Positions 31,630 to 41,036 of a DNA stretch of 64,000 bases are shown here, piece by piece. Where the stretch lies: contig NZ_LT629780.1 in assembly GCF_900105885.1 (NCBI RefSeq), positions 2,046,001-2,110,000 on the forward strand, read 5' to 3'. The notes beneath the pieces are model-generated. The model was not told the origin of the DNA. It did not search any database and was given only the letters and a program-made list of their open reading frames with translations. Source of the DNA: Pseudomonas guangdongensis. Its GTDB lineage: Bacteria; Pseudomonadota; Gammaproteobacteria; Pseudomonadales; Pseudomonadaceae. The position numbers and the translations under genes are program-made. The first letter of the stretch is position 1, and every line of letters begins with the position of its first letter.

Positions 31630-32493
31630 CGCCGGCAACGCTCCGGCGCCGTCGCCGGCCAGTTGCCGGTCGAGCTTGTGCAGCTGCGCCTCGGCCTTGC
31701 GGATGTCGCGACGGGTTTCCTCGTCGGCTTCGCGCAGCTTGGCCTTGAAGGCGCCCAGGGTTTCCGCCAGTTGGCGCCGCGCCTCGGCCAGTGCCGCGCG
31801 CAGCGAACCGCGCTGATTGCCGGCGGTGCCGGAGGCGGCGGGGGCAGCGCTCGGGGCGAGGGCGCCGAGCGCCTTGCCGAGGGCGGCGAGAATGCCGCTG
31901 CGCACGCTGCCCCGCTCGTGCCGGGCCGCCGGGTCCTCGCCCGGCGGCGTCGCGGCGCCGGTGGTGGGCGTGGAGTCTGGCGTCGTGGCGCTGTCGCTCG
32001 TCGCCGCATCCGCCGGCACACTGGCCACCGAAGCCGAAGCCGAAGCCGAAGCCGAAGCCGAAGCCGAAGCCGAAGCCGAAGCCGAAGCCGAAGCCGAAGC
32101 CGAAGCCGAACCAGCCGCGCCGGACAGGGCGAGGCCGCCTCCGGGTGTGGCGGGGGTGCCCGAGCCGCTGCCGCCTTCCAGGCTCTTGCCCAGTTCGCCC
32201 AGCTCGCTGGCGATCTGCTTGAGTTCGCTGGCGAAGGCCTTGAGCTGCTTGGGCGAGGCGAACATCAGCAGTTGCTTGAGGGTTTCCAGGCGCTGCTTGA
32301 GCAGGGCGACGCGCTCCTCCTCGACCTGGCGCGCGCTGTCCTCCAGCGCGCTGGGGATTGCCTTGAGGCGCTGCAGGTTTTCCGACATCCGCTCCAGACG
32401 CTTGAGGGTGCTGTCCTCGCGGCTGGCGCGCGGGCCGCTGGAGGCGATCGGCAGGCCGGGCAGGCCGCCCGTGCTGTTCAGGGGCGTTGGCAT
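31558..32493 (-). CDS. Hypothetical coiled-coil protein with a (Ser-Ala)13 tract
   Basis: 311 residues from ATG 32493, which has AAGGAG seven bases upstream; ATG 32514 lacks such a site. Residues about 20-100 are charged helix/coiled coil (SALEDSARQVEEERVALLKQ, ASPKQLKAFASELKQIASELGELGKSLE). Residues 129-155 are an uninterrupted Ser-Ala repeat encoded by a DNA hexamer repeat, then a Thr/Ser/Pro linker, then a second charged helix (LRAALAEARRQLAETLGAFKAKLREADEETRRDIRKAEAQLHKLD). No signal peptide or membrane segment. I do not recognise a family. The 3' end overlaps the convergent MMPL gene by 72 bases. Confidence 0.75.
   Translation of the reverse strand: MPTPLNSTGGLPGLPIASSGPRASREDSTLKRLERMSENLQRLKAIPSALEDSARQVEEERVALLKQRLETLKQLLMFASPKQLKAFASELKQIASELGELGKSLEGGSGSGTPATPGGGLALSGAAGSASASASASASASASASASASASASASVASVPADAATSDSATTPDSTPTTGAATPPGEDPAARHERGSVRSGILAALGKALGALAPSAAPAASGTAGNQRGSLRAALAEARRQLAETLGAFKAKLREADEETRRDIRKAEAQLHKLDRQLAGDGAGALPALVAEARGLPSLSTPLGNHVDVNA
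32030..32107. repeat. Perfect hexanucleotide tandem repeat, 13 units of GAAGCC
   Basis: Thirteen uninterrupted GAAGCC units on the plus strand, then a partial GAA. On the minus strand it reads TCG GCT repeated, inside the gene at 31558-32493, coding for Ser-Ala dipeptides. Because the unit is six bases, copy-number change keeps the frame and alters only linker length. Confidence 0.97.
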
Positions 32494-32568
32494 GGGGGCA
32501 CTCCTTGTGCGCAAGCGACGATATCCGGATATCGGCCCGCTCGGCGCCGGGCTTGAGCGCCCGCTGGC

Positions 32569-34221
32569 TCAGCGCGGGTAGAGCGGCGGCAGCGGGTTGC
32601 CGTCGGCGGCGAGCGCAGTGTCGGACGGTGCCGGCAGCCGGCCGATGGCCTGCCAGAGCGCCTCGCCCTGCCAGTGCTGGCCGCTCTCGCTGTACAGGGC
32701 GCCGTTGAGGTCGTCGAGGGCGGCCGACAGCGGTACATAGCGGGCGGCCATGGCCGCCAGGGTTTCCGGCTGCTGGCGCGCCCAGGCGTCGAGCGCCTGG
32801 CGGGTGGCGTGCGGGTCGTTGCTCTGGCAGGCGCGGCGCAGGTCGTCCTGCAGGGTGCGCGGGCTGGGGCCGCTGCTGGCGGCGCGGATCACCGCCGGCT
32901 GGCGGCGGGCGCGCCACCAGAGGACCAGGGTCAGCAGGTTGCCGGCCAGCAGCAGCATGCAGGCCAGCTGCCAGGGCCACAGGGGCGAAGGCGCCTGCGC
33001 CGCGCCGCGTGGCATGTCGGCCGGCACCGGCATCTCGGCCAGGGGCGCGGCCTGCACCTCGATGCGCCGCGCCGGCAGGCTGGCGCGCTCCAGGCGCTCC
33101 TCGCGGGTGTTCCACCACACCACTTCCAGGGCCGGCAGCTCGATGGTGCCGGCGGCGGTGGGCACCAGGGCGATGCTTTCCTCGCGGCTGCCGACCAGCC
33201 CGCCGGCGTTGCTGCGGCTGCGCAGGCGCGGCTGGTCGGGGTAGCTGCGCAGCCCCGGATGGGCGAGCGGCCGGCTCAGGTCGGGCAGCTGCGCGCCGCC
33301 CAGTCCCTCGGCGCGCAGCAGCAGGTTGCGGGTCAGCGAGTCGCCGACCTGCGGCCGTTGCGGCTCGGGCGTCCAGGTTTCGCTGAGGCTCAGGCTGTGC
33401 GCCGGCAGCCAGGGCGCGTCGGCCGGATAGCTGGCCGGGCGCGGCTTGACCTGCAGGGCCAGGGCCGGCGAGCGCACCTGCAGCGGTCGCCCGCTGCGCG
33501 GGCCGAACGGCTGGCCGGCCGCGTCCTGGCTGGCCAGCGCGGTGGCGCTGAACAGCTGCGCGGGAATCTGCAGGGTGCCGCTGCGCTGCGGGAAGATCGC
33601 GTAGCGCACTTCCTGCACGCCGTGCCGCACGCCGTCGATCTCCTGCTCGTAGGTGCGCCGTGCGCCGAGCGGCTCGACCCGGGCGTCCTCCATCTCCAGC
33701 GGGCTGAGCTGGCTGTCGTCGTACAGCGCCACCGAATGGAACACCCGCAGAGTGAGCACCGCCTGGGCCTGCACATAGACGCTGTCCTGATCGAGGCTGG
33801 CGTCGATGAACACCGGCGCCAGGGCGTTGTCGGCGGCGACCGGGCGCGGTTCGTGGACCTGCAGGACGATGGCCTGGGAGCGCTCGGCGCCGAGACTCAG
33901 CGGCGGGATGGTCAGGCGTCCGGCCAGCCGCGGCTGCAGGGCGATGACCAGCCGGTCGTGGCGCTGCGTCTCGCCGTCGGCGAGCACCTGACGGCTGAGC
34001 AGGCGGGTGTCGAGGATCTCGAACTGCGCCGCGAGCGGGGTCAGGTCGGGCCGCCCCTCCAGGGTCGGTGCGCTGCTTTCCAGGCTCAGCTCGACGATCT
34101 CGCCGAGGTTCAGGCTGCTGCGGTCGACGCTGGCGGTGAGGCCGGCGGCCTGGGCGGCGCCGCACAGCAGGGCGAGCAGGCCGGCCAGCAGCGGCAGGCG
34201 GCGGAGCGGAAAACGGATCAT
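32569..34221 (-). CDS. BatD-like (DUF11/oxygen tolerance) membrane protein
   Basis: 550 residues from ATG 34221, overlapping the previous stop (ATGA). Signal peptide LPLLAGLLALLCGAAQA, then Ig-like beta domains opening with LTASVDRSSLNLGEIVELSLES, typical of BatD, and YAIFPQRSGTLQIPAQLFSATAL in the middle. A single membrane helix (PWQLACMLLLAGNLLTLVLWW) lies at about 420, followed by a cytosolic tail with helical repeats. Last gene of the MoxR-VWA operon; BatD proteins are associated with stress and aerotolerance in Bacteroides and Leptospira, role in Pseudomonas unknown. Confidence 0.9.
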   Translation of the reverse strand: MIRFPLRRLPLLAGLLALLCGAAQAAGLTASVDRSSLNLGEIVELSLESSAPTLEGRPDLTPLAAQFEILDTRLLSRQVLADGETQRHDRLVIALQPRLAGRLTIPPLSLGAERSQAIVLQVHEPRPVAADNALAPVFIDASLDQDSVYVQAQAVLTLRVFHSVALYDDSQLSPLEMEDARVEPLGARRTYEQEIDGVRHGVQEVRYAIFPQRSGTLQIPAQLFSATALASQDAAGQPFGPRSGRPLQVRSPALALQVKPRPASYPADAPWLPAHSLSLSETWTPEPQRPQVGDSLTRNLLLRAEGLGGAQLPDLSRPLAHPGLRSYPDQPRLRSRSNAGGLVGSREESIALVPTAAGTIELPALEVVWWNTREERLERASLPARRIEVQAAPLAEMPVPADMPRGAAQAPSPLWPWQLACMLLLAGNLLTLVLWWRARRQPAVIRAASSGPSPRTLQDDLRRACQSNDPHATRQALDAWARQQPETLAAMAARYVPLSAALDDLNGALYSESGQHWQGEALWQAIGRLPAPSDTALAADGNPLPPLYPR

Positions 34222-35954
34222 CGCGGGGATTCCTGCTGTTGTTGCAGCTCGTTCCAGAATTTGCGTCGCAGCAGCTCGGCCGGGTCGTCGGGAATCTGCC
34301 GCAGCCAGTGCTCCAGCGCCTGCTGGCGTTCGTCTGGTGCGCGCGCGGGTCGCGGGGGCGGCGGCGCCGGCTCGTCGCGGGCGCGCTGCGCCTCGGCCGG
34401 GGCGCTGGGTGGCGAGTCGCCGGCGCTGTGCTCGACCGCGCTGGCGGCGGGCGGGCGTGGCGGCTGGGGCGTGGCGGGGCGCGGCGCCTCGGCCTGTGCG
34501 CTGCTGGCCGGGGTGTCGGGAGGGCGTTGCTCGGTGTCGGCGGCATCGCTGCGCTCGGCCGGCGGCGCTGCGGCGGCGCGGGCGGCCTGTTCGCGTTGCT
34601 GCTGCAGGCGCTGCTCGACGCGGGCGCGGTTGTCGCGGGCGACGTGCAGCTGCGGGTCGCGCTGCAGGGCCTGGTCGTAGGCCTTGAGCGCTTCCTCCAG
34701 CTCGCCGCCCATGGCCAGGGCGTTGCCGCGGTTGTAGTGGGCGGCGGCGTCGTGGCCGGCGGCGAAGGCGCGGGCCGCCGCCGCATAGTCGCCGGCCTGG
34801 TAGTGGGCGATGCCGCGCCACTGCGGATCGACGAAGCGCTGCGCGGCCTGCTCCGGCTGGCCGGCAGCGAGCAGGCGGCGGCCCTGCTGGTCGGCGCGCC
34901 ACCAGAGGTCGGCCAGTTCGAAGGCCATGGCCGGCGGCGGCACGACCAGCAGCAGGGCGAAGGCGAACAGCCAGCCGCGCCGGGCGGCGCAGGCGGCCAG
35001 CAGGAGCAGCGGCAGCAGCAGCCAGTGGCCCTGGTCGGCCCAGCGCTCCAGCGTGCGTGGCGCGCCCGTGCTGCGCTGCACGGCGGCGGGACGCAGCAGG
35101 CCGAGGGCGTCGAGGTCGCCGTCGTCGAGGCCGAGCGGGCGGTAGGCGCCGCCCGACTCGGCGGCGCTGGCGGCGAGGGCCTCGGCCTGCAGGCGCGGCA
35201 GCAGGATGGCGCCGTCGGCGTCGCGCAGGAAACCGCCGCCTGCGCGGGGCACCGGCGCGCCGGCGGGGGTGCCGACGCCGAGCACCGCCAGGGGCAGCTG
35301 CCGGCCCTGCAGGGCGGCGCGGATGCCGGCCTGCTCGCTGGCGCTCAGGCTGCCGGTGAGCAGCAGCAGGCGGCCGCGGCCGTTGGCGCCTTGGTCGAGC
35401 AGCTGCACGGCGCGCTGCACGGCGAGGTCGGCGCGGCGGCCGGGCAGCGGCATCAGTTCGGGGCTGAGCGCGCCGAGCAGGTTGTGGGCGGTCAGCGGGT
35501 CGTCGGACAGCGGCACCAGCACGTGGGCGCTGCCGGCGTAGACGACGATGGCGGTCGGCGCGTTGCCGCGCGCGTCGAGCAGATCGAGCAGCTTGCGCCG
35601 CGCGGCTTCCAGGCGGTTGGGCGGCAGGTCGCCGGCGAGCATCGCCGGGGTCAGGTCGAGGATCGCCACCAGCGGATCGCTGCGCTGCTGCGGCGGCTGT
35701 TCCAGACGCTGCCAGCCGGGGCCGACCAGCACCAGGATGGCGAGCAGCCAGGCCAGGCCGAGCAGCAGCCAGGGCAAGCGGCTGCGCCGTCCGCGGCCGC
35801 CGACCAGCAGCCAGGGCTGGAAGGCCGCGGGAAGGATCTGCTGCCAGCGGCCGAGGCGCTGGCGGCGGTGCCAGAGGCGCCACAGCAGCCAGCCGAGCAG
35901 CGGCAGCAGGAGCAGCCAGAGGGGGCGGGCGAGGTGCGGCAGCAGCGCGTTCAT
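34218..35954 (-). CDS. VWA-TPR membrane protein (BatB/BatC-type fusion)
   Basis: 578 residues from ATG 35954. Two N-terminal membrane helices (PLWLLLLPLLGWLLWRLW, LPWLLLGLAWLLAILVLVG) precede a von Willebrand A domain, then another membrane pair (WLLLPLLLLAACAARRGWLFAFALLLVVPP), then TPR repeats (RGIAHYQAGDYAAAARAFAAGHDAAAHYNRGNALAMGGELEEALKAYDQAL... positions about 395-455) and a Pro/Ala/Glu-rich tail. The metal-site motif reads DLTPAM rather than DxSxS, so metal binding may be weak. ATGA overlaps link it to both neighbours. Confidence 0.9.
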   Translation of the reverse strand: MNALLPHLARPLWLLLLPLLGWLLWRLWHRRQRLGRWQQILPAAFQPWLLVGGRGRRSRLPWLLLGLAWLLAILVLVGPGWQRLEQPPQQRSDPLVAILDLTPAMLAGDLPPNRLEAARRKLLDLLDARGNAPTAIVVYAGSAHVLVPLSDDPLTAHNLLGALSPELMPLPGRRADLAVQRAVQLLDQGANGRGRLLLLTGSLSASEQAGIRAALQGRQLPLAVLGVGTPAGAPVPRAGGGFLRDADGAILLPRLQAEALAASAAESGGAYRPLGLDDGDLDALGLLRPAAVQRSTGAPRTLERWADQGHWLLLPLLLLAACAARRGWLFAFALLLVVPPPAMAFELADLWWRADQQGRRLLAAGQPEQAAQRFVDPQWRGIAHYQAGDYAAAARAFAAGHDAAAHYNRGNALAMGGELEEALKAYDQALQRDPQLHVARDNRARVEQRLQQQREQAARAAAAPPAERSDAADTEQRPPDTPASSAQAEAPRPATPQPPRPPAASAVEHSAGDSPPSAPAEAQRARDEPAPPPPRPARAPDERQQALEHWLRQIPDDPAELLRRKFWNELQQQQESPR

Positions 35955-36961
35955 CGCTGCCTCCGCAGGCGCAGCGCCAGCCCGTGGGGCCACAGCTCGC
36001 GGCTCGCCAGCAGCACGCTGAGCAGCAGCGCGGCGGCCAGCAGCCAGGGGTGCAGCGCGGTGGCCTGGAAGGCCTGGGTCGGCGCCTGGCTGACCGGCTC
36101 CAGGTGGTCGAGGACCTCGGAGATGGCGGCCAGTTCGTCCGCCGAGCGGGCGCGGAAGTAGCTGCCGCCGCTGAGTTCGGCGATCTCGCGCAGCAGCGGT
36201 TCGTCGAGGTCGAGGCCGGGGTTGAGGCCGTACAGGCCGATGGCGCCGGCCTGCTCGGCGTCGGCGCCGATGCCGATGGTGTAGATGCGCACGCCCTCGC
36301 CGGCGGCCAGCCGCGCGGCGGTCAGCGGCGGCACTTCGCCGGCGGTGTTGGCGCCGTCGGTGACCAGGATCAGCACCCGGCTGTCGGCCGGGCGCTGGCG
36401 CAGGCGCTTGAGGGCCAGGCCGATGGCGTCGCCCAGCGCGGTGTCCTTGCCGGCGATGCCGATCTGTGCCTGCGCCAGCCAGGTGCGCACGGTCTGCCGG
36501 TCGAAGGTCAGCGGGGCCTGCAGGTAGGCGCGGCTGCCGAACAGGATCAGCCCGAGGCGGTCGCCCTGGCGGCTGGCGATGAAGTCGCCGAGCAGCGTCT
36601 GGACCAGGCTCAGGCGGCTGACGGTCTGCCCCTGCCAGCGCATGTCGGGGTAGTCCATGGAGCCGGAGACATCCACCGCCAGCAGCAGGTCGCGGCCGCT
36701 GGAGGGCAGCGGCAGCGGCTCGCCGAGCCACTGCGGGCGGGCCGCGGCGAGCACCAGCAGCAGCCAGAGCAGGACGAACGGCAGCTGCCGGCGCCAGTCC
36801 GGCAGGCGCGGCCGCGCGCGGCGCCCGGCGAGGTTTTCCAGTTCGGCGAGAAAGCTCACCTTGAGCGCCGCCTCGCCGCTGGCGGCGGGCGGCAGCAGGC
36901 GGCGCAGCAGCCAGGGCAGCGGCAGGAGCAGGAAGACCCACGGCCAGGCGAACTCAAACAT
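35951..36961 (-). CDS. VWA domain membrane protein (BatA-like)
   Basis: 336 residues. A membrane helix at each end (FAWPWVFLLLPLPWLLRRLL; FVLLWLLLVLAAARP; C-terminal LHPWLLAAALLLSVLLASREL) encloses a von Willebrand A domain with intact MIDAS D97-V-S99-G-S101 and the later Thr (LILVTDGANTAGE). MoxR-associated VWA proteins of this type are thought to act as metal-dependent scaffolds that MoxR remodels. Overlaps the DUF4381 gene by eight bases. Confidence 0.93.
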   Translation of the reverse strand: MFEFAWPWVFLLLPLPWLLRRLLPPAASGEAALKVSFLAELENLAGRRARPRLPDWRRQLPFVLLWLLLVLAAARPQWLGEPLPLPSSGRDLLLAVDVSGSMDYPDMRWQGQTVSRLSLVQTLLGDFIASRQGDRLGLILFGSRAYLQAPLTFDRQTVRTWLAQAQIGIAGKDTALGDAIGLALKRLRQRPADSRVLILVTDGANTAGEVPPLTAARLAAGEGVRIYTIGIGADAEQAGAIGLYGLNPGLDLDEPLLREIAELSGGSYFRARSADELAAISEVLDHLEPVSQAPTQAFQATALHPWLLAAALLLSVLLASRELWPHGLALRLRRQR

Positions 36962-37457
36962 GCTTGCGTACCCAGGTTTCCACCGCTTGCTGGAGGCCGT
37001 CGATGGCCTTGTCGTCCAGCCGGCAGTCGGCGCGGTAGGTGCCTTCGACGAGGATCATCCAGCGGGTCAGGCCGGCGGCCGGGCAGCGGTTGTCGAGAAA
37101 CGCCAGCCAGGCGCGACCGCTCAGGGTGTGGCTGGCGCTGTCCGGATAGCGCGCCCGGCACAGGCGCTTGAGCAGGGCGTTGAGGGCCTGCAGCCAGGGG
37201 CCGGCGGGAGCGCCGTCGTAGGGTCGCGGCAGGCGCGCCAGCTCCTCCAGCGCGGCCTGGCGCTGCGGCTCCAGGCCGGTTTCGGCCGGCGGCGCAGCGT
37301 GCAGCCGGCGCCAGTGCTCCAGTAGCGCGGCGCGCCAGTGCCAGAGCGCGGCGCACAGACCCAGCAGCAGGGCGGCGAGCAGCCACCAGCCGGGCGCCGG
37401 CGGCCACCAGCCGGGTTCGGCCGGCAGCAGCGGCGCGGCGAGGTCGAGGCCGTTCAT
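36954..37457 (-). CDS. DUF4381 membrane protein
   Basis: 167 residues from ATG 37457, overlapping the DUF58 stop. It begins MNGLDLAAPLLPAEPGWWPPAPGWWLLAALLLGLCAALWHW, one membrane helix, followed by a soluble helical tail with PRPYDGAPAGPWLQALNALLKRLCRARYP and LSGRAWLAFLDNRCP. This matches DUF4381, always found between DUF58 and VWA genes of MoxR clusters. No molecular role is established. Confidence 0.9.
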   Translation of the reverse strand: MNGLDLAAPLLPAEPGWWPPAPGWWLLAALLLGLCAALWHWRAALLEHWRRLHAAPPAETGLEPQRQAALEELARLPRPYDGAPAGPWLQALNALLKRLCRARYPDSASHTLSGRAWLAFLDNRCPAAGLTRWMILVEGTYRADCRLDDKAIDGLQQAVETWVRKHV

Positions 37458-38404
37458 GGCTGGCGGCTCCGCTGCGCCGGCTGTACCTGTTCGCGCAGCT
37501 GGGCGAGCAGCTCGTGCTGGGTACTCAGCGGCAGCAGTAGGATGCCCAGGCGCTGGGCCAGGCGTTGCCAGCGCTCGGCGCGCTCCGCGCCGCGCGCATG
37601 CCAGGCCTGGCGCAGGGCGGCATCGCCGCTGTCCAGCTCCAGACGCGCGTGACGGTCGGCGAAGCGCAGCAGGCCGGCGGCCGGCAGGGCGTGGTCGAGG
37701 GGGTCGCTGACCGGCAGCAGGATCAGGTCGCAATGGCGGGCGAGCAGGCCGAGCTGCAGCTCGGCGCCGTCGTCGAGGCTGCGCTCGTCGCAGACCGCCA
37801 GCGCCAGGCTACCCGGGCGCAGCACCTCGCGGGCGCGGCGCAGGGCCAGGGCCAGGCCGCTGCCAGCGGACTCGGTGCTGGCCGGTGTGCCGGCCAGCGC
37901 CTGGTTGGCGCGCACCAGCAGGCCGAGCAGCTGCAGCAGGCTCTGCTTGCTGCGTCGCGGGCGCACCTCGCTGCACTGTGCGGCGTTGAACACTAGGCCG
38001 CCGATGCGGTCGTTGTGGGCCAGCGCGGCCCAGCCGAACAGCGCGGCGACCTGGGCGGCGAGCACCGACTTGAAGCACAGGCCGCTGCCGAAGAACAGTT
38101 GCGGGCTCTGTTCGACCAGCAGGAACACCGGGCGCTCGCGCTCCTCGTGGAACAGCTTGGTGTGCGGTTCCTGGGTGCGTGCGGTGACCCGCCAGTCGAT
38201 GTTGCGCACGTCGTCGCCGGCCTGGTAGACGCGCACCTGGTCGAAGTCCACGCCGCGTCCGCGCAGCTTGGAGTGGTGCAGGCCGACCAGCGGGCTGCGC
38301 CGTCCCGGCGCGGAGAACAGCTGCAGCTCGGCGAGGCGGTGACGCATCTCCAGCAGCGCGTTGAGGCCGACGGTGACGCCGGGGACCAGCAGTTCGGCAT
38401 GCAT
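37454..38404 (-). CDS. DUF58 domain protein
   Basis: 316 residues. The DUF58 signature is clear: GLHHSKLRGRGVDFDQVRVYQAGDDVRNIDWRVTARTQEPHTKLFHEER... at about 41-90, with RxYxxGDDxRxIDW. A VWA-like fold lies in the C-terminal half. DUF58 proteins accompany MoxR ATPases. Ten bases separate it from moxR upstream. Confidence 0.94.
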   Translation of the reverse strand: MHAELLVPGVTVGLNALLEMRHRLAELQLFSAPGRRSPLVGLHHSKLRGRGVDFDQVRVYQAGDDVRNIDWRVTARTQEPHTKLFHEERERPVFLLVEQSPQLFFGSGLCFKSVLAAQVAALFGWAALAHNDRIGGLVFNAAQCSEVRPRRSKQSLLQLLGLLVRANQALAGTPASTESAGSGLALALRRAREVLRPGSLALAVCDERSLDDGAELQLGLLARHCDLILLPVSDPLDHALPAAGLLRFADRHARLELDSGDAALRQAWHARGAERAERWQRLAQRLGILLLPLSTQHELLAQLREQVQPAQRSRQP

Positions 38405-38413
38405 GGCGGCGCC

Positions 38414-39373
<960 letters not shown>

Positions 39374-39485
39374 GGCGAACTCGGCAGGGATGAGGAAACG
39401 GCGGGTCGGCAGTGCTCACTTTAATGCATCCGCCCCGCCGGCGACTAACCTGAGCACAGGGCGCGCAGGGGAGGAGGGGATGGCG

Positions 39486-40829
39486 ATGCGCAGTGCGGAA
39501 CAGTTGCTGGCCTTTGCCGAACGGCTGGCCAGCGTGGAGGAGGTCGAGTGCGTGACGCCGGATCTCAACGGCATCGCCCGCGGCAAGACCATGACCGCCG
39601 AGAGCTTTCTCGCCGGCCGGCGCCTGCAGATGGCGCGCGGCGTGCTGCTGCAGTGCGTGATGGGCGGCTATCCGCCGCCGCGCTTCTACGGCGGCGACGA
39701 CGGCGATCTGCTGCTGTGCAGCGATCCCTGCCAGGTGCATGTGCTGCCCTGGGGCACGCCGGGGCGGGCGCTGGCGATCTGCGATGCCCTCGAACTGGAC
39801 GGCCGTCCCTGCGCGCTGTCGACCCGCGGGCTGCTGCGCGGGGTGCTGGAGCAATACGCGCAGCTCGGCCTGACGCCGGTGGTGGCCACCGAGCTGGAGT
39901 TCTTCGTGTTCGCCGCCAACCCCGACCCCCATCAGCCGTTCCAGCCGCCGGTGGGCCTCGACGGGCGCCGCGAGATCGGCACCTCGGCGTTCGGCGTCGG
40001 CTCGGCCCATGGCCTGCGGCCGTTCTTCGCCGCGGTCTATCGCTGCATGGCGGCGCTGGGCCTGCCGCGCGACACCTTCATGCACGAGATGGGCATCAGC
40101 CAGTTCGAGATTAACTTTCCCCACGGCGACGCCCTGCGCCTGGCCGACCAGACCTTCCTGTTCAAGCACCTGCTGCGCGAGGTGGCCCTCGAACACGGGC
40201 TGCTCGCGGTGTGCATGGCCAAGCCGCTGGGCGGCGTGCCGGGCAGCTCGATGCACATCCACCAGAGCGTGCTGGATGCCGACGGGCGCAACATCTTCAG
40301 CGATGCCCGGGGCGCGCCGAGCGCCGCCTTCGGCCACTTCATCGCCGGCCTGCAGGCCACCCTGGCCGAGTTCACCGCGCTGCTGGCGCCCAACGTCAAC
40401 GCCTACCAGCGCCTGGCGCAGCCCTGCGCCTCGCCCAACAACGCCTGCTGGGCCTACGACAATCGCGCCGCCGGGCTGCGCATCCCGGCCAGCGCGCCGG
40501 TCGACCGGCGGGTCGAGAACCGCCTGCCGGGCGCCGACGCCAATCCCTATCTGGCGCTGGCCGCCAGCCTCGGCGCCGGCCTGCACGGCCTGCTCGTCGG
40601 CCGGCCGCCCGGCCCGCCGGTGCAGGGGCAGTTCGCCGTGCCGGAAGCGCTGCGTCTGCCGACCGGAATGGGCGAGGCGCTGCACCGCCTGGCGCACAGC
40701 CAGGTGGCCGAGGCGCTGTTCGGGCGCGAGTTCATCGACGGCTACCTGGCCTGCAAGCAGCTGGAGCTGGCGGACTTCCTCGCCGAGATCACCCCCTGGG
40801 AGCGTCGCGTTCTCGCCGCTCAGGTCTGA
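39486..40829 (+). CDS. Glutamine synthetase family protein (gamma-glutamylpolyamine synthetase-like)
   Basis: 447 residues from ATG 39486, six bases after GGAGGAGGGG; ATG 39480 is almost inside that site. Class GlnA-type features are visible: TPDLNGIARGKTM near the N-terminus, the catalytic ATELEFFVF, EMGISQFEINF, PLGGVPGSSMHIHQS (ATP/His site), NVNAYQRL and VENRLPGADANPYLALAASLGAG. Short N-terminal domain and GKTM motif point to PuuA/Spu-type gamma-glutamylation of polyamines or ethanolamine rather than ammonia assimilation. No aldehyde dehydrogenase, aminotransferase or polyamine transporter is adjacent, so it is an orphan here. Confidence 0.88.
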   Translation: MRSAEQLLAFAERLASVEEVECVTPDLNGIARGKTMTAESFLAGRRLQMARGVLLQCVMGGYPPPRFYGGDDGDLLLCSDPCQVHVLPWGTPGRALAICDALELDGRPCALSTRGLLRGVLEQYAQLGLTPVVATELEFFVFAANPDPHQPFQPPVGLDGRREIGTSAFGVGSAHGLRPFFAAVYRCMAALGLPRDTFMHEMGISQFEINFPHGDALRLADQTFLFKHLLREVALEHGLLAVCMAKPLGGVPGSSMHIHQSVLDADGRNIFSDARGAPSAAFGHFIAGLQATLAEFTALLAPNVNAYQRLAQPCASPNNACWAYDNRAAGLRIPASAPVDRRVENRLPGADANPYLALAASLGAGLHGLLVGRPPGPPVQGQFAVPEALRLPTGMGEALHRLAHSQVAEALFGREFIDGYLACKQLELADFLAEITPWERRVLAAQV

Positions 40830-40924
40830 ACGCCTGTGCCCGACATAGCCCCGGCCGGCTCTGCACTGGGCATCAGCGCGGGCCGGCTTGTTGGCGCACG
40901 GCATGGCGCGACTGCGCCATAAAT

Positions 40925-40953
40925 TTGACTGTGGCGGCGCTTTTGGGTTTACT
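40925..40953 (+). promoter_or_regulatory. Candidate sigma-70 promoter for the fleQ-like gene
   Basis: TTGACT (40925-40930, five of six) and TTTACT (40948-40953, four of six) are exactly 17 bases apart, ending 84 bases before the ATG. fleQ of P. aeruginosa also has a sigma-70 promoter. Confidence 0.5.
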
Positions 40954-41036
40954 GCGCGCACTTTCGGGCTGCGCCATTTTTGTGCGCCGGTCCTTCCGGC
41001 CTTCCGAGGCCCTCCCTTCCAGCCGAATGACTGAAC

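Noticed and set aside
32030..32107. CRISPR-like or (Pro-Lys)n/(Ala-Glu)n coding repeat
   Set aside because: The unit is six bases without spacers, and the Pro-Lys and Ala-Glu translations come from the strand opposite the supported gene; only the Ser-Ala frame has a ribosome site and conserved-looking flanks.
36954..37733. Longer start for the DUF4381 gene reaching 37733
   Set aside because: The extra N-terminus is an Arg/Pro-rich shadow of the DUF58 gene; ATG 37457 overlaps the DUF58 stop like the other junctions of the operon.
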